From: Anaerolineaceae bacterium UBA6133
GTDB lineage: Bacteria; Chloroflexota; Anaerolineae; Anaerolineales; Anaerolineaceae
Direction of reading: 5' to 3'
NCBI GenBank assembly: GCA_002435825.1
Contig: DIVL01000065.1
Coordinates: 1-30,205, forward strand
Length of the DNA stretch: 30,205 bases
Part shown: piece by piece, positions 15,825 to 24,050 of the stretch
Layout: each line of letters begins with the position of its first letter
How positions within the stretch are numbered: the first letter of the stretch is position 1
Program-made: the position numbers and the translations under genes
The notes under the pieces: generated by a model
Databases searched by the model: none
Told to the model about the DNA's origin: nothing
What the model saw: the letters and a program-made list of their open reading frames with translations, nothing else

Positions 15825-18305
15825 TTATTTATAACCCGGGATCAGCACCCAACGGTCGCCGTCCTTGAAGGCATAGTGGGGCAGCCAGCTCAGACCAAAG
15901 AACTCCTCGATGATGTCTTTTTTGAGTGGGTTGATGGAAACTTCGCGGATGGTGCCAGCCATCTCCTGCGTGCTGTCCTTGAAGGTATCCAGTTCCTCTT
16001 TCATCTTCTCATCCAGCTCGGCAAGCTGCTTGTTGTATTCTTCAATCATCAATTCCGACTCCTCCACGTTAGACTTGGCAGTGGAGGTCAAGCGGCGTTT
16101 GGTGAGCGAACTGCTGATGCTCTTTTTGCGGTTGGAGAAGAGGTTGATGACCGTGGAGAGACCCGTGCCGGCTTCTTCCATGCGGCGCTGGTTGAGAATC
16201 TTTTGGTCCTTTTCAAGCTCGATCTCTTCTCTCATTTTTTTGGATTCGATCGCCTTGCGCAGTTTCTCGTACTTCTGTTCAATCTTCTTGACCGCGTCAG
16301 ACTGGCTTCCCTGGCTGGCTTCGATGCAGCGTTCCTCAAAATCTTCGCGGCTTTCGCCAGGATTGGAGGTGAGTTTGAGCGTATCATTCGTGAAGAGCGT
16401 TATGCCGTTATCGCGATAGATCCATTCCTCAAAATCTTTGGAAAGGCTGGCAATGTTCTTTTCGTCGTCAAACGGGTAACGTAAATCACCAAAGGTGGCG
16501 TTCGGCAGGGGGCGGGACTCAGTTGCCAGCATGTCGATGGGATCGTGTTGATAATCTAGCCAGCGCACCAAGCCGCGCCCATCGATGCTGGGAAGATTAA
16601 CAGAAATTTTCTTTTCCAGGTCGATCCCATAGGTGCGGTTGGCAAAATAAACTTTTGCCTGACCTACCAGGGCGGGTTCGTAGTGGTAGTGCTGTTCCAC
16701 ACTGGAACCTATGCCCCGCTCTGCAGCCAGCCTGAGCGCTTCGCTCAAATTGACCGTGACAGGCAGATAGATCACATTGGCTTTAGAGGAGAGAATCGGT
16801 TCATTGGAGCTGCCTGGAAGGTTCTCCCTGGAGCCCCCGAGAACTTCTTCCACGCTGACAGGTCCGCTGCCGTTGGCGGCGCTTGACGCCTGCAGTACGT
16901 CTGCCCCAACCAGGCGGTTGAGCTCAGAGAGTTTCGTGCGCATGATGGGACCGGGGAGGTAATTCATCGCCCAGCGGGTAGTGAAAATTTCAGGGGCTTT
17001 GGCGTGCACGTTATGCAATAAGAAAACACGCTTGCCCAGGGTGGATATGGCGCTGTCGAAATATCCGCGGTCAAAAGAGCCCGTCGCCGTCGCCAGACCA
17101 TCCAGCAGGCGTTGTTTATCCTGGTCCGTCTGAAGTTTGCCGATGATCCAGGTGCCGGTGTTGGAAAGAGCTTTGTAATCCAGATCGATGGGGTTCTGGG
17201 TGGCAAGCACCAAGCCTACGCCAAAGGCACGCGCTTGTTTGAGCAGGCGCAGGATGATCGGTTTGCTGGGTGGATTTGCGACTGGCGGCAGATAACCAAC
17301 AATCTCATCAAAATACACCAGGGCGCGCAGGCTGCCGGTGCCGGATTGCGTGCGCATCCAGGTTTCGACCGCGGAATAGAGCAGTGTGATGAAGAACATG
17401 CGCTCCTGATCAGCCAGGTGAGCCAGATAGAAGACGCTGTGGCGCGGTTTGCCATCGGATGAGTAGAGGAAAGCGTTGATGTCGAGCGGTTGACCTTGCA
17501 GCCAATTCTGGAAGGAAGGCGCGGCGATGAAATTATTGAGTGCCATTGCTAGCTCAAAGCGGTTTTTTTCCGGGTAGAACTTGGAGAGGGAGAAGACCCC
17601 CAGTTTTTCAAAGGGTGGGGTCTGAACTTGCATGATCAGTGATTCCAGGTCAAGATCCTGCCCCTGGCTCCAGGCGTTCTCGAAGATATTGGAAAGCAGG
17701 ATATGTTCGCGTGAACGAACGGGGTCGATATTCTTGTACCCCACAAGTTCAAGCAAGGCGGTGGCAGTGCTGCTGATGTTTTCACGCAGGATTTCTGTAT
17801 TCTCTTCCCAGGGGATGGAAGGGGATTTAAGGGAGGAGAGGATGCTTACCGGGAAGCCTGAATCGGAGCCGGGGCTGTAGATGGCATAATCCACGTTGGT
17901 GGAAAGTTTCTCCATTCGTGCCTGGTCGATGCCTGAACGCGCCAGACCTTTTTGCCAATTTGCGGCAGCTTCAGTGGCAGCTTGCTCAGGGGTCTTGCCC
18001 TCACGTCGGGCGATGTCTTCATCCACCCAAGGGGCAAAGTCGGAAGGCAGCAGGTTGGGGAAGTGCAGCAGGTGGTTGGTGAGGTCGCCTTTGGGGTCGA
18101 TCAGGATGGCAGGGATGCCCTGCAATGCGGCTTCTTCGAGCAGGATAATGCCCAAACCCGTTTTGCCAGACCCGGTCATACCGGTTATCATGGCATGCGT
18201 GGTGAGATCGCTGGGGTCGTAGAAGGTGAATTTGTCGGGGACAACCGACTTAGCAGCGAGGTCGTAAGCTTGACCGAAATAAAATTCTGAGGGATTGAGT
18301 TCCAT
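15825..18305 (-). CDS. HerA/VirD4-like P-loop ATPase with C-terminal coiled coil
   Basis: The protein is 826 aa. Walker A is GMTGSGKT (42-49). IDPKGDLTNHLLHFPN follows at about 69. Walker B is in ALVYFDEIVGYLPP, and the sensor-like motif is VLATQNPIDLDYKALSNTGTWIIGKL. This arrangement is typical of the HerA-FtsK group of ring ATPases (DUF853-related) that move DNA or protein. Residues about 655-790 are rich in Lys/Glu and form a long predicted coiled coil (KIEQKYEKLRKAIESKKMREEIELEKDQ..). The very end is globular (PHYAFKDGDRWVLIPGYK). No nuclease gene (NurA) lies beside it, so a classic HerA-NurA role is doubtful. AAGGAGAGG precedes the ATG. Single gene. Confidence 0.88.
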   Translation of the reverse strand: MELNPSEFYFGQAYDLAAKSVVPDKFTFYDPSDLTTHAMITGMTGSGKTGLGIILLEEAALQGIPAILIDPKGDLTNHLLHFPNLLPSDFAPWVDEDIARREGKTPEQAATEAAANWQKGLARSGIDQARMEKLSTNVDYAIYSPGSDSGFPVSILSSLKSPSIPWEENTEILRENISSTATALLELVGYKNIDPVRSREHILLSNIFENAWSQGQDLDLESLIMQVQTPPFEKLGVFSLSKFYPEKNRFELAMALNNFIAAPSFQNWLQGQPLDINAFLYSSDGKPRHSVFYLAHLADQERMFFITLLYSAVETWMRTQSGTGSLRALVYFDEIVGYLPPVANPPSKPIILRLLKQARAFGVGLVLATQNPIDLDYKALSNTGTWIIGKLQTDQDKQRLLDGLATATGSFDRGYFDSAISTLGKRVFLLHNVHAKAPEIFTTRWAMNYLPGPIMRTKLSELNRLVGADVLQASSAANGSGPVSVEEVLGGSRENLPGSSNEPILSSKANVIYLPVTVNLSEALRLAAERGIGSSVEQHYHYEPALVGQAKVYFANRTYGIDLEKKISVNLPSIDGRGLVRWLDYQHDPIDMLATESRPLPNATFGDLRYPFDDEKNIASLSKDFEEWIYRDNGITLFTNDTLKLTSNPGESREDFEERCIEASQGSQSDAVKKIEQKYEKLRKAIESKKMREEIELEKDQKILNQRRMEEAGTGLSTVINLFSNRKKSISSSLTKRRLTSTAKSNVEESELMIEEYNKQLAELDEKMKEELDTFKDSTQEMAGTIREVSINPLKKDIIEEFFGLSWLPHYAFKDGDRWVLIPGYK

Positions 18306-18587
18306 AAAGCCTCTCCTTGATTAATGTCTCAGTAGTTTTGATTATAAATCATAGTCAAGGGGTTGAGCGGTTCAGACGCGAACCGTTACCGATGGTTACA
18401 TCAGGGTGTGAGCTTGTTTGAGTGTTGTTGGTCTCGGAATCGCGAAAAAGCTATGCTTTTCTCTAAAAATTGAATTTAGGATCATGTCAACCTCTCAGGA
18501 TGATAAAAAATAGTATCTGGTCTCCATAAAAATGGAAAAAATCGCCTGCAAATCCGGAGATATTACCCTTGATTATTGCATTTAAGT
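18306..18587. other. Gene-free spacer upstream of the sugar-transport operon
   Basis: No coding frame with a plausible start was found, and there is no clear repeat from the families seen elsewhere. It holds the start region of the leftward ATPase gene on one side and leads into the rightward operon promoter on the other. Confidence 0.5.
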
Positions 18588-18593
18588 TATAAT
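18588..18593 (+). promoter_or_regulatory. -10 element of the sugar ABC operon
   Basis: TATAAT at this position would start transcription near 18600, giving a leader of about 128 nt before the binding-protein ATG. TTGATT lies only 13 bp upstream, too close for a standard -35, so the promoter may depend on an activator. Confidence 0.5.
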
Positions 18594-18599
18594 ACCGAC

Positions 18600-18621
18600 A
18601 TTGGAGTCTGATGGTTCCAAT
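18600..18621. promoter_or_regulatory. Inverted repeat at the predicted transcription start (possible operator)
   Basis: ATTGGA (18600-18605) and TCCAAT (18616-18621) are inverted with 10 bp between. They sit just downstream of the -10 element, where a repressor would block initiation. No regulator gene is adjacent. Confidence 0.3.
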
Positions 18622-18728
18622 ATTCTGGGCGAAAAGCTACTATCCAAAACTAAGACCACCTTCTGTTATTCGTGATTGATCAAATGAGGATGAGCGGCAA
18701 TTGCCAAAATCATATCTAAGGAGAAGAA

Positions 18729-19847
18729 ATGAAACAATCAAAACTTTTGTTTACCCTCGCAAGTGTTCTAATCATTGCGAGCATGGTACTGGGTGCCTGC
18801 GCATCACAGACCGAGCAACCAGCGGAAGATGACTTGGCTGTGGGTATTGTGCTCCCCACCAAGGACGAACCCCGCTGGATCCAGGATGAAGCCCGCTTCA
18901 AGGATGCTCTGACCACGCAAGGTTACGGCGTGGAAATTCTTTTCAGCCAGGGTGACCCAGCCAAAGAGAAGCAAAACGTTGAAACCCTGATTTCAAAGGG
19001 CATCAAGGTTTTAATCATCTGCCCCCATGATGGTACTGCTGCTGCCGCCGCTGCTGAAGCTGCCCGTGCTGCTGGTGTGAAGGTCGTTTCTTACGATCGC
19101 CTGATTCTGGACACCGATGCCGTCGATTACTATGTGACTTTTGACTCTGTCGCAGTTGGTGCTGCCCAGGCTCAATACCTGGTGGACAATGCTGCTGGAA
19201 CCGGTCTTCCGCTGTTCCTCTATGCTGGCGCCTCCTCCGACAACAACGCCTTCCTCTTCTTTGAGGGCGCCTGGAACGTTTTGCAGCCCAAGATTGCTGA
19301 TGGCACCTTCGTGATCAAGAACTCGCCTGAAGCGATTGCCCTGCAAGGCAAAGCCACCCTGACCCGTGACGAAATGGGCAAGATCCTCGGTCAAATCACG
19401 ACCAACTGGGATTTCAACGTGGCGAAGAACCTGGCAGAAGCCAACCTGACCGCGACTACCGCCGCCGATAAGGGTGAAGTCTTCATCCTTGCTCCAAACG
19501 ACGGTACCGCCCGTGCTATCGCTGACGCTTTTGCTGCTGATACCGATGTGACCAAGTTTTATGTCACCGGTCAGGATGCAGAAAAAGCCTCCGTCCAGTA
19601 CATCATCGACGGCAAGCAGTCCATGACCGTGCTGAAGGATGTTCGCACCCTCGTTGCTGATGCTATCGCAGCAGCAGTTGCTTTCCTCGATGGGAAGACT
19701 CCTGCGCAAACCCACACCTATAACAACAACGTCATTGAGGTACCCGCCAAGCCATCGGCTGTGGTTACGGTCACCAAAGACAATGTCAAAGCCGCCATCG
19801 TCGACTCTGGATACTATCCAGCCAGCGATTTCACCGGTTTAGAGTAG
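18729..19847 (+). CDS. ChvE-type monosaccharide-binding lipoprotein of an ABC importer
   Basis: The protein is 372 aa with signal peptide and lipobox LGAC (Cys24), so it is tethered outside. The mature part is a periplasmic-binding-protein-I fold of the ChvE/xylose-binding type. The family-typical stretches are VGIVLPTKDEPRWIQDEARF, ISKGIKVLIICPHDG, VVSYDRLILDTDAVDYYVTFDS and YVTGQDAEKASVQYIIDGKQSMTVLKDVR. Aspartate, arginine and tryptophan residues in these motifs contact the sugar in known structures. ChvE proteins bind galactose, arabinose, glucose or xylose; which applies here cannot be told from sequence alone. It is the first gene of a three-gene operon, with AAGGAG before the ATG. A strong intercistronic hairpin follows. 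Confidence 0.94.
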   Translation: MKQSKLLFTLASVLIIASMVLGACASQTEQPAEDDLAVGIVLPTKDEPRWIQDEARFKDALTTQGYGVEILFSQGDPAKEKQNVETLISKGIKVLIICPHDGTAAAAAAEAARAAGVKVVSYDRLILDTDAVDYYVTFDSVAVGAAQAQYLVDNAAGTGLPLFLYAGASSDNNAFLFFEGAWNVLQPKIADGTFVIKNSPEAIALQGKATLTRDEMGKILGQITTNWDFNVAKNLAEANLTATTAADKGEVFILAPNDGTARAIADAFAADTDVTKFYVTGQDAEKASVQYIIDGKQSMTVLKDVRTLVADAIAAAVAFLDGKTPAQTHTYNNNVIEVPAKPSAVVTVTKDNVKAAIVDSGYYPASDFTGLE

Positions 19848-19865
19848 TACGATTTGTAGTTCAAA

Positions 19866-19893
19866 AGCAGTGACTGGGAAACCAGTCACTGCT
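19866..19893 (+). promoter_or_regulatory. Intercistronic 12-bp hairpin after the binding-protein gene
   Basis: AGCAGTGACTGG (19866-19877) pairs perfectly with CCAGTCACTGCT (19882-19893) around a 4-nt loop. No U-tract follows, so it is more likely to protect the 3' end of the binding-protein mRNA or cause partial attenuation. Either would give more binding protein than membrane components. Confidence 0.7.
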
Positions 19894-19924
19894 CTAATTC
19901 AGAATAGTTTTGCAGGAGACGCCT

Positions 19925-21448
19925 ATGGACATCCCTATTCTTGAAATGATATCCATTACCAAGGAATTTCCTGGAGTGAAGGCGTTAGATAATGTGACCT
20001 TCAGCGTACGCAAGGGCGAGGTTCATTGCCTGGTCGGGGAAAATGGTGCTGGAAAATCAACCTTGATGAAAGTACTGAGCGGAGTGCATCCTTTTGGCAC
20101 TTATTCCGGTGAGATTTTTATTGAAGGTGAGCTGCAAAAATTCAACGGCATTCGCGATAGTGAACACGCGGGCATTGCGATTATCTACCAGGAATTGGCA
20201 TTAATCCCGGAATTATCCGTTTACGAAAATATCTTTCTTGGAAACGAAGTTACCAATGGGCTGGTGATCGATTCAAATGAGTCGATTTCCCAAGCCATTG
20301 ATATTTTAAAAAAGGTGGGTTTGGATGTAAATCCTCTGACAAAAATCAAGAACCTCGGGGTCGGCAAACAACAACTGGTTGAAATTGCCAAAGCCCTGAA
20401 AAAAGAGGTGAGGATTTTAATCATGGATGAACCTACTGCTGCGCTGAATGAAACCGACAGTGACAACCTCCTGCAATTGATCCGTGGGTTAAAAGAGCAG
20501 GGTGTGACCTGCATTCTCATCTCACACAAATTACGTGAAGTGATGGAGATTGCCGATACCATTACCGTCTTAAGGGACGGCAAGACGGTCACCACCTTGG
20601 ATGTTCAAGAAGACAAGGTCACTGAACCTGTCCTGATCAAGCACATGGTTGGTCGGTCTATCGATAACATTTTCCCAAAACGGGGGAATGTAAACATTGG
20701 CGAGGAAGTGCTCAGACTTGAAGACTGGAGCGGGTTTTCCTATGCCCTCGGCAGGGACATCCTCAAAAATGTCAACATCAGCGTGCATGCTGGTGAGATC
20801 GTCGGGATCGCTGGTTTGATGGGATCCGGACGCACGGAACTGGCAAAAAGCATCTTTGGCAACCCGGACCACTATCGTTTGAGCGGAAAAGTATTTATCA
20901 AGGGGGTTGAGCAAAAATTCCGCAACCCGCATGACGCGATCAAATCGTCCATGGCGTATGTAACCGAAGACCGCAAAGGCAACGGATTGATCCTGATTGA
21001 CGACGTCAAACACAATATCAGCCTGGCAAATCTCCAGGAAATTACTGCTGGCGGCGTGATCAATGAGAACGAAGAGATCCTCGTGGCAAACAAGTATCGC
21101 TCAGAACTCAATATAAAGACGCCCTCCATTCAGCAAAAGGTGCGCAACCTGAGCGGTGGAAACCAGCAAAAAGTGTCCTTGGGAAAGTGGCTGTTCGTAA
21201 AACCCGGGATCATGATCCTGGATGAACCCACCCGGGGAATTGATGTCGGCGCAAAGTACGAAATCTATACAATCATGAATTCGTTGGTGGAACAGGGAAT
21301 GAGCATCATCATGATCTCATCCGAACTACCAGAGATCCTTGGCATGAGTGACCGTGTTTATGTCATGTCAGCTGGAAAAATTAACGGAGAAATGCCAGTA
21401 GAAGAGGCTTCGCAAGAGAGCATCATGGCACTGGCAGTGGATTACTAG
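19925..21448 (+). CDS. Sugar ABC transporter ATP-binding protein, two ABC domains (GguA/MmsA/XylG type)
   Basis: The protein is 507 aa from the ATG at 19925, which has CAGGAG seven to eight bases upstream; a TTG at 19910 would add five residues but is poorly placed. The first half has Walker A GENGAGKST (38-46), a degenerate signature (NLGVGKQQLVEIAKAL) and Walker B ILIMDEPTAAL. The second half has a degenerate Walker A (GLMGSGRTELAKSIFG), a full signature (NLSGGNQQKVSLGKW) and Walker B IMILDEPTRGIDVGAKYEIY. The alternation of intact and altered motifs is normal for carbohydrate-uptake-2 ATPases. It energises the permease encoded next, with 9 bp between the genes. Confidence 0.96.
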   Translation: MDIPILEMISITKEFPGVKALDNVTFSVRKGEVHCLVGENGAGKSTLMKVLSGVHPFGTYSGEIFIEGELQKFNGIRDSEHAGIAIIYQELALIPELSVYENIFLGNEVTNGLVIDSNESISQAIDILKKVGLDVNPLTKIKNLGVGKQQLVEIAKALKKEVRILIMDEPTAALNETDSDNLLQLIRGLKEQGVTCILISHKLREVMEIADTITVLRDGKTVTTLDVQEDKVTEPVLIKHMVGRSIDNIFPKRGNVNIGEEVLRLEDWSGFSYALGRDILKNVNISVHAGEIVGIAGLMGSGRTELAKSIFGNPDHYRLSGKVFIKGVEQKFRNPHDAIKSSMAYVTEDRKGNGLILIDDVKHNISLANLQEITAGGVINENEEILVANKYRSELNIKTPSIQQKVRNLSGGNQQKVSLGKWLFVKPGIMILDEPTRGIDVGAKYEIYTIMNSLVEQGMSIIMISSELPEILGMSDRVYVMSAGKINGEMPVEEASQESIMALAVDY

Positions 21449-21457
21449 GAGACGTCA

Positions 21458-22669
21458 ATGGAAGATCTAAAGCAAAAAACAAGTGAAGCAGACCGAGAGA
21501 AGAGCCTGCTGGATATCATGAAGAGTAATATCAGCGAATACTTTATGTTTATTGCGCTGATCGTTATCATGATTTTCTTCAGTGTCACAACCGACGGCGT
21601 CTTTATCTCCTCCAGGAATATCAGCAACCTGATCAACCAAATGGGCTATATTGCAGTTCTGGCGGTAGGCATGACCCTCATTATTGTCATCCGCCATATT
21701 GAACTTTCAGTTGGTTACCTTGCCGGCTTCCTGGGTGCCTTCTCAGCGATCGCATTGACTTTTTGGGGTTGGCCAATCTACGCGGTTATCCCTGCGGTGA
21801 TGATCCTGGGCATCCTGGCGGGAATGCTGACTGCCACACCGGTTGCCAAACTTGGTGTGCCGGCGTTCGTCTCTACAATGGCTGCCGGTCTGATCTTTAG
21901 GGGAGCCTTGCTGCTGGTCACCATGGGCACAGGTACCATTGTGATCAGGGATACTGTCTTCAATGCCATTGGCAACGGTTTTATCCCGGATTTGCCACTG
22001 GGAGGATTTCTGCCCGGAAAGCATAAGTTGACCCTGATCATCGGATTGACTGGAATCATTGTATCCATATACTCAGCCATCAAGAGCAGGCGAACGAAGC
22101 TATCTTACAATTTCCAGGTTCCCAGTTTTGGCTTGTTCATTGCTCAGCTTGTGCTGATTTCGGGGTTGATCGGGTACATTTCCTGGATCCTCTCCGGTTA
22201 TAACGGCATATCCTGGAGCCTGGTGATCTTGTTATTGGTAGTGGCGGTCTTCCAATTTATCACTACCAAAACACCACTGGGGCGCCATATTTACGCTGTA
22301 GGCGGAAACCCTGAAGCCGCGGAACTCAGCGGTATCAGTGTTTCCAAGATCACCTACATCGTTTTTGCTGCCATGGGAATGCTCTCATCTCTTTCGGGTA
22401 TCATGTACGCTTCCCGTTTGCGTTCCGCGACCACCACTGCAGGGTTGGGTTTTGAGACCGACGCGATCGCGGCTGCCTTTGTTGGTGGCGTCTCCGCGGC
22501 TGGCGGTGTGGGTACGATCACAGGTTCGATCATTGGTGCGCTGGTAATGATGTCGCTGACCAGCGGAATGAACTTGATGAACATTGACATTTCCATCCAG
22601 TACATTGTCCGCGGTGCTGTGCTAGTTTTGGCAGTAGTTTTTGACCGCATTACCCGCCGAAGACAGTAG
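21458..22669 (+). CDS. Sugar ABC transporter permease (GguB/MmsB/XylH type)
   Basis: The protein is 403 aa. It is very hydrophobic, with about ten transmembrane segments after a charged 28-residue N-terminus. The cytoplasmic coupling motif typical of the family is TPLGRHIYAVGGNPEAAELSGISV. NISNLINQMGYIAVLAVGMTLIIVIRHIELSVGYLAG near the front and TAGLGFETDAIAAAFVGGVSAAGGVGTITGSIIGAL near the end also match BPD_transp_2 permeases. The ATG has TAGGAGA six to seven bases upstream. The gene ends the operon. Together with the two preceding genes it makes a complete monosaccharide importer. Confidence 0.96.
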   Translation: MEDLKQKTSEADREKSLLDIMKSNISEYFMFIALIVIMIFFSVTTDGVFISSRNISNLINQMGYIAVLAVGMTLIIVIRHIELSVGYLAGFLGAFSAIALTFWGWPIYAVIPAVMILGILAGMLTATPVAKLGVPAFVSTMAAGLIFRGALLLVTMGTGTIVIRDTVFNAIGNGFIPDLPLGGFLPGKHKLTLIIGLTGIIVSIYSAIKSRRTKLSYNFQVPSFGLFIAQLVLISGLIGYISWILSGYNGISWSLVILLLVVAVFQFITTKTPLGRHIYAVGGNPEAAELSGISVSKITYIVFAAMGMLSSLSGIMYASRLRSATTTAGLGFETDAIAAAFVGGVSAAGGVGTITGSIIGALVMMSLTSGMNLMNIDISIQYIVRGAVLVLAVVFDRITRRRQ

Positions 22670-22690
22670 AATTCGCAAAACCTCGAAATC

Positions 22691-22720
22691 AAAAGGAGAT
22701 GGTAACCTATCTCCTTTTTT
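22691..22720 (+). terminator. Terminator of the sugar ABC operon
   Basis: AAAAGGAGAT (22691-22700) pairs with ATCTCCTTTT (22709-22718) around an 8-nt loop and is followed by further T. It starts 21 bp after the permease stop codon. Confidence 0.9.
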
Positions 22721-22765
22721 GTGTATTTTTTCCCTTTGTTACTGAGAGTTTTCTTACTGCTTTAG

Positions 22766-22800
22766 CAAAATAAAAGCCCCATGCCTGGCTTGCGCCAGCA
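22766..22800 (-). terminator. Probable terminator of the glgP-DUF2179-HAD operon
   Basis: Read leftward, TGCTGGC-gcaa-GCCAGGCA makes an imperfect stem. It is followed, after a short GC stretch, by TTTTATTTTG. It begins about 13 bp after the HAD gene stop codon. The distance between stem and T-run is longer than usual. Confidence 0.4.
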
Positions 22801-22812
22801 AATGGAAACAAT

Positions 22813-23493
22813 CTATGCTGGAAAATAATCGTCAAGATTGAGGGCTTCGAGGCTTGGAATAATGGCAGTTGCGAGAGAAAAATCTTGACCAAAAGTGGCC
22901 TCGTTGGGGACTGCGATCACGCGGATGCCGGCACGGTGGGATGCCACAACGCCGTTATTTGAATCTTCGAGAACAATTGCGTTTTGCGGGGCAACATCGA
23001 GGTTCTCAAGCACTTTCAGGTAAATATCCGGTTCGGGTTTGGCGTTTATAACGTCGTCCGCTGTCACAACCGTATCAAAGCGATCAAATAAGCCAAGTCG
23101 TTTCAAATGCCCGTGGACCCAATTCTGTTCAGAGCTGGAGCCTACCGCCAGCAGGATCCCCTTTTCGTCAGCTTCATCCAAAACTTGCAGAACTCCGGGC
23201 AAAGCTTCTTCGTGCTGAATGGTTTGATAAGCTTCTCGTTCCACGGCAAGACGCAACTCCCGGGCTGAGACACCATTATTAAAGTGATCAGCCAGCTGTT
23301 GGTGCGGTTGATATCCGTTGACAATATGATGGGCACCGATGAGGTTCTGGTATCCCACCATATCAAAAGTGAGACCCGCCTTGGCGAACTCGCGCTGCCA
23401 GATGTGGCAATAGACTGCTTCGGTTTCAATAATCAGGCCATCCAAATCGAAGATGATGGCCTGTTTCTCATGATCTAAAGGTGTGTCACTCAA
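22813..23493 (-). CDS. HAD-superfamily phosphatase / beta-phosphoglucomutase-like (subfamily IA)
   Basis: The protein is 226 aa from TTG at 23493, chosen because GGAGGT lies seven bases ahead; the frame also opens upstream to 23526, inside the preceding gene. Catalytic Asp16 and Asp18 lie in IIFDLDGLIIETE. Motif II is LLAVGSSSEQNW, motif III lysine is in INAKPEPDIY, and motif IV is IVLEDSNNGV. The cap sequence is inserted after motif I (subfamily I cap). Family members dephosphorylate sugar phosphates or nucleotides, or interconvert phosphoglucose. Sitting behind a glucan phosphorylase, a sugar-phosphate substrate is plausible but unproven. It begins 5 bp after the preceding stop codon. Confidence 0.88.
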   Translation of the reverse strand: MSDTPLDHEKQAIIFDLDGLIIETEAVYCHIWQREFAKAGLTFDMVGYQNLIGAHHIVNGYQPHQQLADHFNNGVSARELRLAVEREAYQTIQHEEALPGVLQVLDEADEKGILLAVGSSSEQNWVHGHLKRLGLFDRFDTVVTADDVINAKPEPDIYLKVLENLDVAPQNAIVLEDSNNGVVASHRAGIRVIAVPNEATFGQDFSLATAIIPSLEALNLDDYFPA

Positions 23494-23498
23494 AATTC

Positions 23499-24041
23499 TT
23501 ACCTCCGCACAGAGCCGGTGCCCCAATATCCACTCCGCAGCGGCGTAATGTCTTCAACGGTAATAAACGCTCCAGGATCCACATCCAGAGTCAGTTTCTC
23601 AATTGCTGGAACATCCTTGCGCCGGACGGACAGGTCACACAGTGAGACGGATCCATCCCTGCCACGGGCTGGGATCTCTGTCACGGCATAATCCATTTCT
23701 CGCAAGGCTTCAGCTACAGCCAAGCCATGCTGCTTTGTGATGATCTTGATGTGAGAAAAGCCGATAGCAAGCCGTTTCTCGATTGCCATTCCCACCACGT
23801 TGCCTGTAGCGAAACCAGCGGCATAACCGACTACGTAGAGCACATTAGAGAGATCCTTTAAAACCGCTCCCATCGTTACAACAAAGAGTACTGACTCGAT
23901 GAAGCCAAGCACCCAGGCTATTCCCTGTTTTCCGCGCATGGTTAGCATGAAGCGCAGGGTGTCCATGGATATCGATAACAACCGGACCAAAAAAATCAGG
24001 ATCGCGGTCAGGATAGCGGTAGGAGTGAAAATTATTTGCAT
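23499..24041 (-). CDS. UPF0316 / DUF2179-domain membrane protein
   Basis: The protein is 180 aa. Three transmembrane helices fill the N-terminal ~95 residues (TAILTAILIFLVRLLSISMDTLRFM, GFIESVLFVVTMGAVL, VVGYAAGFATGNVVGMAIE), matching the DUF5698/UPF0316 layout. A soluble C-terminal DUF2179-like domain (about 97-170) includes GLAVAEALREMDYAVTEIPARGRDG and VSLCDLSVRRKDVPAIEKL. Such domains are suspected ligand or nucleotide sensors, and the function is not established. GAGG precedes the ATG. Nine bases separate it from the phosphorylase stop codon, so it belongs to the same operon. Confidence 0.88.
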   Translation of the reverse strand: MQIIFTPTAILTAILIFLVRLLSISMDTLRFMLTMRGKQGIAWVLGFIESVLFVVTMGAVLKDLSNVLYVVGYAAGFATGNVVGMAIEKRLAIGFSHIKIITKQHGLAVAEALREMDYAVTEIPARGRDGSVSLCDLSVRRKDVPAIEKLTLDVDPGAFITVEDITPLRSGYWGTGSVRR

Positions 24042-24050
24042 TTCTTGCCT

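Noticed and set aside
15816..16484. 222-aa rightward frame within the ATPase gene
   Set aside because: It is antisense to the Lys/Glu-rich coiled coil of the ATPase, which yields Leu/Phe-rich false frames.
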